From Beroe forskalii (Eukaryota > Ctenophora > Nuda > Beroida > Beroidae), in assembly GCA_011033025.1 (NCBI GenBank), contig WFMF01000086.1, forward strand, positions 62,001 through 126,000: a stretch of DNA of 64,000 nucleotides, read 5' to 3'. This document shows positions 13,601 through 22,600 of this stretch, in pieces. Position numbers and translations under genes: made by a program. Below the pieces are notes generated by a model. That model was not told where the DNA came from, ran no database searches, and worked only from the letters and a program-made list of their open reading frames with translations. Every line of letters starts with the position of its first letter. The stretch's first letter is position 1.

Positions 13601-16600
13601 TCTGGAGGCAGCATCCCCCAGAAGCCAGACGTCCCGAGCTCATAAAATCGTCGCACAAATATGATTTGAGACTCCTTTTTGAATTATGGAATGACAAGCA
13701 GTGGTCTGGGGCGACAGCCCCCTGAAGAAACCAGACGTCACAGATGCGTATAAAATTATCGAGCTAATATATGATTTTGAGAGTCATTACTGTTTATTTG
13801 TGAAGTCGAAGACATGAACGAATCACAATATAATGGATTATAACAATAGAATGCAGCCCCCAGAAACCAGATGTCCTCAGTAACTAAAATTGTCACCCTA
13901 ATATATGATTTCGTGACTCATTTCTGTTTGTCTCAGATAGAAAATTTCAATGCACTGTACTCAAATTTTGGAGTTAGCTTTCAAATATGTGGAGCCAGTT
14001 TTTTTGCTCCACTGCGATGTCTAAAATATTTCAATTAATTTTCACTAAGATTGGAAGAGATGATTGCTAATCTTCGGTGTTCGTGCTCCTGTAGCTTGTC
14101 TATTAAAACAAGCTTCTCTTCTCAAAACTTGCTTCTCTTTGAGCTGAGTATCAATCAATGAATGACCAAAAGAGCAAAAGTGATGATAATCTCCGGATAT
14201 CTTCCGTTAGTTATTTTCTAAAAATAAGAAATAAGACTTTATTAATTAAATAGTTCTGATTCAAACTTAGTTGCGCCTGAAAAATAATAAATGGAGCTCA
14301 AAAGCGAAGATGATCCTCGGATTGGGATCATTTTTGCATGAGAAACTTCAAAGCTTATCTTCGCTTCAATCTGAGCCTTATCTTCCCTATGGGATTGAGT
14401 TTGGACCAAGTATGAAGGGGTGTCATTCTTATTAAACTGAGACGATATTTATATCATAAGGTTTCATTCAGTCATTCGAATACTCAGACCTTTAGATTGC
14501 ATTTCGTCCTCTATTTGATACTGCATTCTAAATCCAATATAATCTTTAAGTACTCCTAGACTTTGCTAGCTGTTTCATTTGGCATTTGGCCATTCCCTCC
14601 CTTCAGAAGGCGTTCAAGAGCTTAGATTTTAACAAAATATTTGTTTTTTGTCAATATTGTAAACAATAATCCTTTACCTCCCTATCTAGATCATGATGAA
14701 GTACATCATCGCCGTTCTTCTGATCGGCGTGGTTGCTGCCAATGGTGGTCTCCTCAAGCTCGATGATGATAAAAGGGCTCAGATCAAGGGACTGAAAGAT
14801 CTCATCACCAACTTGGATGGGATTTACCCCACCTGTAACCTAGTCCTTTTCAGTGAAATGGTCGACTACGATACAGCTGATGCCAACTGCAAGAGCTTCG
14901 ACCTTGGAACTGGCGGAGATGTCAAAGGTAACTTGGCTACCGTGAACACAGACGATAAGAACACCGATCTAAAGATGTTGCTCTCCATGGCCTACCCCAC
15001 CTCCAGTGGCAAATGGGCTCCGGATGAGTGGGTCTGGGTGGGTCTCAGAAAGGTGCTGAACAACGATGGCAAAATGAAACGCAAGGAATTAAAGGTATAT
15101 CAACCTGACGATTGGGCCTGGGCTGATGGATCCAAACCCCTGTACTACTCATCATGGCTCAGAGGACAACCTGACCAGGCACCCACCAAGGAGGACGGAG
15201 TGAAGTACCTCCAGAATCAGATGAGGATCAACCACGGTGGAAAATGGGACGATACCTTCGCTTTCAAGGAACATCCCTATGCCTGTGACTACCAAGGAAA
15301 ATACATTCTCTCAGGAAACCTCAAATCTTGGGGAAAAGCCAAGGAAGCATGTGAGACTGCTGGACTTATGTTGGCTAAAGTAAGGAACAACGCCGAAGTG
15401 GAGGAGATCAAGCAGGCTGCCAAGTACTTCCTTGGCGACCGTGATGAGAAGACCTGGGAGGCCACCAACTGGATCTGGCTGGGAGGAAACGACGAGAAAG
15501 AGGAAGGTACCTGGGTCTGGAATGACGGAGAACCCATTGAGTGGTTCGACACCATGCCGTGGAGAGATCCCAACCCTGACAACTCCATGAAGATCATGGG
15601 CAAGGACACACAGAACTACCTGTCCATCTCCAAGTGGGGAGAGTTCGACGACTCCTTCGACCACAAGAGACGAGCCAGGCCCTTCGCTTGCCAGTGCCCC
15701 AACACGTAAACTTCTGACTGATTATTTCATGGATTAGAAATCGTTTGAAGGACTTAAAATTATCTCATTATTATTTCTTTATCTCTGATATTTTTGTGTT
15801 AGTAACATATGTAGAAACATATGTTAATGATAGAGGTGTAATAAGTTTTAAATCTGAAAATGAAGTTAATGTATAGTGGTGTGAAGTGTAATTTAGTGTT
15901 ATTGTTAACTTAATATCATTAAACTTCAGTTAATTTGTGGTTTTACTTGTAACTTTCCTATCATATGAATCCACTAAAGACATCAATCCACTTAAAAAGT
16001 TATTAAAAGTGAAAAAAATAAGTAAAATGATTACCGTTCAAACCCAATAAATATATGAGTAGCTAAAAATTTCCCAAATTTACAAATCAAATCCATGAAT
16101 ATTCTGGGGTTTTGAAAGCTCTGCAGTTATTACTGGTAGGTCAAAGCGTCATTTCTCCAACATTTTGGAGTCCTTTGGGTTGGGTATTATCATAGGCCAC
16201 TGATTTTCACGTCTCCCCAACTATAGTCAAAGAGAACTCAAAATTAAAGAACCTCCTTAGTCCTTATCTTTCCTTCCCCTGACCTGATCTTTTCTCTATA
16301 GTTTTATCCTGATCCTCCCTCTTGTCCTTTCCTTGACTTTCCCATAGGACCCCAATAACCAAAATCTTGTCACCTCTTCCTATCAACGTTCGAGTTGGCT
16401 GTTGAACGCTGATTTGTCAATCTGAGAATCCGTGATCATTTCTCTGGGAGACAATTCTGGGAACCTCATATGGAACTATATGACGTTCTCACTTCTCATC
16501 GGTGTTTATGATAGTACAATTAGACACTTGCCTAATCGGGTCAATATTGGTTTAGACCTTAGCCCTTCTAACCCGCAGCCTGAAGGGCCTGAAGGGCTGC

Positions 16601-19600
16601 GAGTTAGAAGGATTTCTCCCATCCCTAGCGTGCAACACTCAGAAATTTGGAGGATTGTGCTGCAGTAAAGTGTTGACGACGGAGGATAGAGTTAATAACT
16701 CCTACTAGCTGTGGGTCCAAACCGGGCCGTATCTCAACATGGATCTGATGGGCGCCTGACGCATGTCTTTGTATTTAATAGATGGATATGATTATTTTTA
16801 ATGACTTAATGCCCGAGAGTATACTTTTAGTTTTAGGTGAATAGTGAAAGATACCCTGCAGATTGACTTCCAGTTCCTTGATTAGGAAGGACCTCAACTG
16901 ATAGCTTCTCTCCAACCCTTCATATGCACGAATGTTGCTTATATTAAACCAAATGAAACTCCAGCATGAGGTACATTAGAAGCCTTACCACTTCTTGGGA
17001 TGTTTAGATATACATGGTTCACATTTTGTACCTGAATTATAAGACATGAAAATATATAATAATACTACTCTACAGAAAATATCAACAACGCAACAAATAT
17101 GACATATTAAAAGAAATTTAATAAAATTAATAAAAGAAAGCGTCTTATATCGGATTAAATTACAAAATTCATACTAAAAGAATATCTACAAACTATTTAC
17201 ACGGCTATGTACAAAATATTCACAAATTATTTTACAAAATCCAATACTAAAAGAAAATATTTAAATTTTGCTCCTTTATAAATAAAATAAGCATATTACT
17301 GATAACAAAATTTGTCAAATAAACATTTGTATCTTAATTGTCGACCACAATTTAAATACGCACGGATGATTCCTATTAATAAACTTCTTGATAAAACTTA
17401 CTAATACACACTTTTCAAAATTTTGCTTACTCAATTTGTTAACCAATAATTTAACATACTAGCAAAACCCACGACCTCCGGTCGGGTGCTCGATTGGGTT
17501 GCGAGTGATGTTAGACCGGACAGACTGGGTCCTGCTAGAAATCAGTACCTAAGACTTTATTTCAAATTATTCATAACAAACTGTGAATTTGCTGATGAGA
17601 CAGTGCTTTACTATCCATATACTCTAGTTAACCGGTGTCAAGGGTATAATTTCACGTCTTCTGATACTTTTGGGAGTGGTGTCAGACCGGACAGACGCCA
17701 GACAAACATAATTACATAGATAAATATATATATATGATGAAGAATTATATATAGTAAGATAATACTGCCGTAGCATAGGAAATATTTCTTTGTGGTTTGG
17801 AAATGACCCTTCCACAGGAAATATTTCTTTGTGGTTTGGAAATGACCCTTCTACAGGAAATATTTCCTTGTGGTTTGGAAATGACCCTTCTACAAGAAAT
17901 ATTTCCTTGTGGTTTGGAAATGACCCTCCTACAAGAAATATTTACCTCCTACAGGAAATGTCCTACTTCCAAGTCCACTCAGCAGTTTATCATCTCGGTG
18001 GGGGTCTTGACGCATGACAGACAGCACTTCACTTTACCTGCTCCATGTCAGAGGTGTAGCCAGGAGGAAGGCGACACAGGCGTCTGCCTCCCCCTTTTTG
18101 GGCAGAGAACTTTCAACCAAGCAAAATAAAACAATAATTAATAGGTTTCAATGTAACTCGCCGCCCCTTTACAAAGATCTGGCCAAAGATAAAGTATTAT
18201 GTCTCCCATAAAAGGGGTGAACATGCCAGCCTAACATTAGCTCATACCCAATTCAGAGCAATATTTCACTCATAGAAGGGGTAAAAGTGCCAATTTATCA
18301 TCATCTTATATGCTCTTAGATTCAGAGTATTATATATCGCCTGAAGACGGCCATTTTTCGCTGTTTAGTTTTATTTGCCATGGAGGTCTCATGGGTGACC
18401 ACTGACCAAATGAAGGTTAATATCGCGTCAGTATCATGCCAGTAGCACGCCAGTAGCGCGCCAATAGCACGCCAGTAGCGCGCCAATAGCACGCCAGTAG
18501 CACGCCAGTATCGCGCCAGTATCACGCCAGTACCGCGCCAGTAGCACGCCAGTATCGCGCTAGTCGACACTTACTTAAAGCCAGGACGCCAGTAGCACTA
18601 GCACGCCAGTATCTGATCATATACTGGCGTGTTACTGGCGTCCTTGCTTTAAGTTAGTTCGACTGGCGTGATACTGGCGTGCTACTGGCGCGGTACTGGC
18701 GTGCTACTGGCGCGCTACTGGCGTGATACTGGCGTGATACCGGCGTGATACCGGCGCGAAGTAGGCCTGATACTGGCGCGATACTGGCGTGCTACTGGCG
18801 CGGTACTGGCGTGATACTGGCGCGATACTGGCCTCGACGGATCGCTCAATTTACCTTTTGTCTTTTATGGGGGAGAAAAATTGCGTTTTTCGGCCCATTA
18901 AAATGGTGAAAGTGCTCACTTTTTCATCCAAAGCAATTTCCCGAGTTTTCTAAAAGCGCCCTGTCTGTGTCCCATTATCTTACACTTACTTCGGTGTAAG
19001 TTCATACAGGTTTCATGCCTCAATAAGAGGCTCTGTTAAAATAACACAGCCTCTCGATAAATTGTGTTTCAAAGAGTGCAAAACAATTTACCTCATGGAT
19101 AAATGTCAGGAACACTTTCAATTAGTGATGAATTTCACGCTCGGTGAATCTAAGAAACTGTATGTGGTGCTTTTTACGGATAGAGAAAATTTTCAGATTT
19201 AATAATGGATGTAATTTTTGTCTGCACAGAATCCCATGAGGAAATATTTAAATTTCATGGCGAAAAAATGAATTTATTCCCATCATGCATGCACCGCATA
19301 GGTTTATGCTTCTCTCATAAATGCCTTCTGATAGCGGACCGAGATGAGCATTTTGCCATCTTAGCATTTTCTGTGCCTCTTGATCCGTTGACGATTCCTC
19401 TACAGCTCCACAAAATTTCTTCGAACTTTCATGTCGTTGATTTGGGCTCAGTATAACAGTTTTTCAAAAACCTTCTTATTCAGTTTTTCAATGTTATCAA
19501 TATCTACGTATAAAGGGCTGTTTGTAAATTTTTAATCATGAATTCATTTGTCTGCTAAATTCCATTCTTGCAACAAAAAATTTAGTATTGTACTGGAGTG

Positions 19601-22600
19601 TCTTAAATTGTGAATTGATGATTCTAATAGTAATATTAATCTTTAGAATCATGGAGCCACATAAAATCGCCTTTTGAAAATCTGCATCATATAAGAATAC
19701 TAGAATACTTCAATACTCTGATATCCATGCACGTAACGCCCGACCCTTGGGAGGGTGTTCCTGGGCCATCAAAGTGAGAAGGTATTATTTTTTTTATAAT
19801 GCTCCACGGTTTTCGGTAGTTACGAGTAACATCGGACCAAGCAAGTCGAGAAATTTGGTTGGCATCTCCAGGGCATCAAAATCACTCGGAGAGTATCATA
19901 AAAACTTTGAATATATCGCTGACACTTCCCCATATTGAGATCATGAATTTACCGATTCTCTTGGTCCTGATCGTGGGTTTGGTTGTGGCTGACGCGCTGG
20001 ATGAGGAGAAAATAAAGCAGATTCATGGCATGCAGAAACTCCTTGCCAACATGACGGGGGTCTACTCCACCTGCAACATGGTGCTGTTCAGCAAGCTCTC
20101 CGACTACACCACCGCTGATAACGCCTGCAAGAACTTCAAGGTGGGAAGCAGCCAGAACGTCAAGGGAAACCTGGCAACGGTCAACAACGATGCAAAGAAC
20201 ACGGACTTGAAGTTGCTGCTGGAGCTGGCTTATCCCAAGAGTGGAGGGAAGTGGGCGGATGATGAGTGGGTCTGGGTGGGGCTCAGGAAGGTGAAGAACA
20301 ACATGAAGAGGAAGAAGGGGAAGAACAACAACAAGTACATCCCCACAGACTGGGCGTGGGCTGACGGGTCTACACCCGCCAACTACTCACAGTGGATGAA
20401 CGGCATGCCGGACCAGAGGCCCAGTAAGATCCAAGGGACCACCTACCTGCAGAACCAGATGAGGATAAACCACAAGGGAAAGTGGGACGACACCTACATC
20501 TACAAGACCCACCCCTACGCCTGCGACTACCAAGGCAAGTACATCCTCTCGGCTGACAAGATGAGTTGGAGCAATGCCCGGACAGCCTGTGAAGATGCTG
20601 GTCTGATCCTGGCTAAAGTACGGAATGAGGCGGAAGTCGAGGAGATGGAGGCTGCTGCCCTCTACTTCCTAGGTCCTCGAGACCCTGCGCTCCGGGAGTT
20701 TGACCCTGACAACTGGATCTGGTTGGGAGGAAACGATGAAGCCGAGGAAGGTACCTGGGTATGGAATGACGGTACTCCCATTGAGTGGTTCGACACCATG
20801 CCATGGAGACCACCAAACCCTGACAACGCTGCTAGACTCAACGGAGGAAAAATCACTCAGAAGGTGCTGTCAATTTCCAAGTGGGGACAGTTCGATGACT
20901 CCTACGATGACTGGAAGAGAGCTAGGGCTTTCGCTTGCCAGTGCCCTGGGACGTAGAGGAGCCAATGGATTCGGCCATCTTGAACAATGTAGCCATATTA
21001 TGTGATCAGATGTATTGTGAAAATATACATTTAATGATTATGGAACTGTGATGAAAAATGGATTTTATTCTGATAAAATTACTTTTAAATTATTTGTCGT
21101 TGATAATATTTGTCGCTATTTGATGTGTAATACTTATTTAATTTTGTTGTAAATGTAAAATAGATTAATACAATTATTGTTGTTATGTTGTAAAGATTAT
21201 AAAACTTCCAAAATTGTTCTGCTAGTTATATATAGCATTTCATTTGGTGAAAATCTGAATTTGCCAAGCTGAGGGTTCGCGATAATAATTATCATTATGG
21301 CGGGAATAAATTTCAATCTGAAGTCCAATACTTAAAAATTGCTGTGGGAGTTTCAAATTGTAGGTCAAACGCGGAGGCATCAAAATGTGAAAAATAAGTT
21401 TTATCCACAACACTTTCCTACTCTACTTGGTACTTCAGCCCTTCACACTTGACAGCAACCCCTTGTACTTGACACCACTGCTGACTGCAACACTTGACAT
21501 TGACACCAAGTCGTATACATTATAACTTGATACCATCACAACAGTCAACATTTCATAAATTGACACCATTTCACTTGACACCATTTAACTTGACACCATT
21601 TCACTTGACACCATTTAACTTGACACCATTTCACTTGACACCATTTAACTTGACACCATTTCACTTGACACCATTTCACTTGACACCAGTCCATCACTTC
21701 ACCAATATCTCCCAGGTTTGGGTATTCAGTCCCGATTGTCGGATTCTCCAGGGGGACTTCTGTCTGGAGAGCTCCCATTCCCGGAGATCTGAGCCTGTTT
21801 TAGGGCTCTGTAAGAAGAAGAGCCAGTACCAGACCTGGAAATACGATCACGAGGTATGATACAAATGACAAGTGATTAATGAATAAATTATTTAAAAACA
21901 TGTTGTCTTCCAAGTTTCATTCTGTATAAGTATTGACCCTGATTTGCCACTAATTTAACCCTTCTCCTGTCCAGTAAAAGTTCTACCCCGTAATCAAAAT
22001 CTAATCATAATGGTGCTTTTACCAGTGTGATTCTTGCAGAATTAAGTTATTTCATGAAATTTACCTCATCTCATGCTCAAATTTCCCAAAATACAAATCT
22101 TCTCAAGTAAACACTGTTCCAAGTAAGCCGAGGACAGTATGACTATGTAACCTTTTATACCGAAATCCTCCCCCAGACGAAGTCTATCCGTAACGTGTTC
22201 TCTGGGTTGTGTCTGGACCAGGCGGGGAGGAAGTCTGATGAGTATGTGCTGGTCAGCAAGTGCACCAACACTCCGTCACAAGTCTGGGATATCGATAACT
22301 TTAGTGGGTAAGTAACTGTTAACGTCTGGGATATCGATAACTTTAGTGGGTAAGTAACTGGTAACGTCTGGGATATCGATAACTTTAGTGGGTAAGTACT
22401 GAGCCTATCATCTGGGATATCGATAACTTTAGTGGGTAAGTAACTGCTAACGTTTGGGATATCGATAACTTTAGTGGGTAAGTAACTGCTAACGTTTGGG
22501 ATATCGATAACTTAAGTGGGTAAGTAACTGCTAACGTTTGGGATATCGATAACTTTAGTGGGTAGGAAACTGGTAATGTCTGGGATATCGATAACTTAAG

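Larger units (their letters stand above)
7345..15960. repeat. Tandem segmental duplication carrying two lectin genes
   Basis: Unit A (about 7345-11150) and unit B (about 11200-15960) share long collinear similarity: CTAAGTGTCCGCATCAAATC at both starts, the GTGACACGTTGAA stretch, the TAAGCTCCAGTCCGTTA stretch, about 270 bp before each lectin ATG, the lectin CDS and the 3'UTR. Unit B carries additional DNA absent from unit A: about 140 bp at 11230-11372, and about 1.5 kb at 12865-14425 replacing about 200 bp of A. The duplication therefore explains lectin genes 1 and 2. Gene 3 lies outside it and is more diverged. Confidence 0.85.

Noticed and set aside
19859-19942. In-frame N-terminal extension of lectin 3
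   Set aside because: The extension ([14 protein letters not shown]..) would bury the signal peptide, is not shared with copies 1 and 2, and the conserved AG-ATC-ATG context points to 19943.
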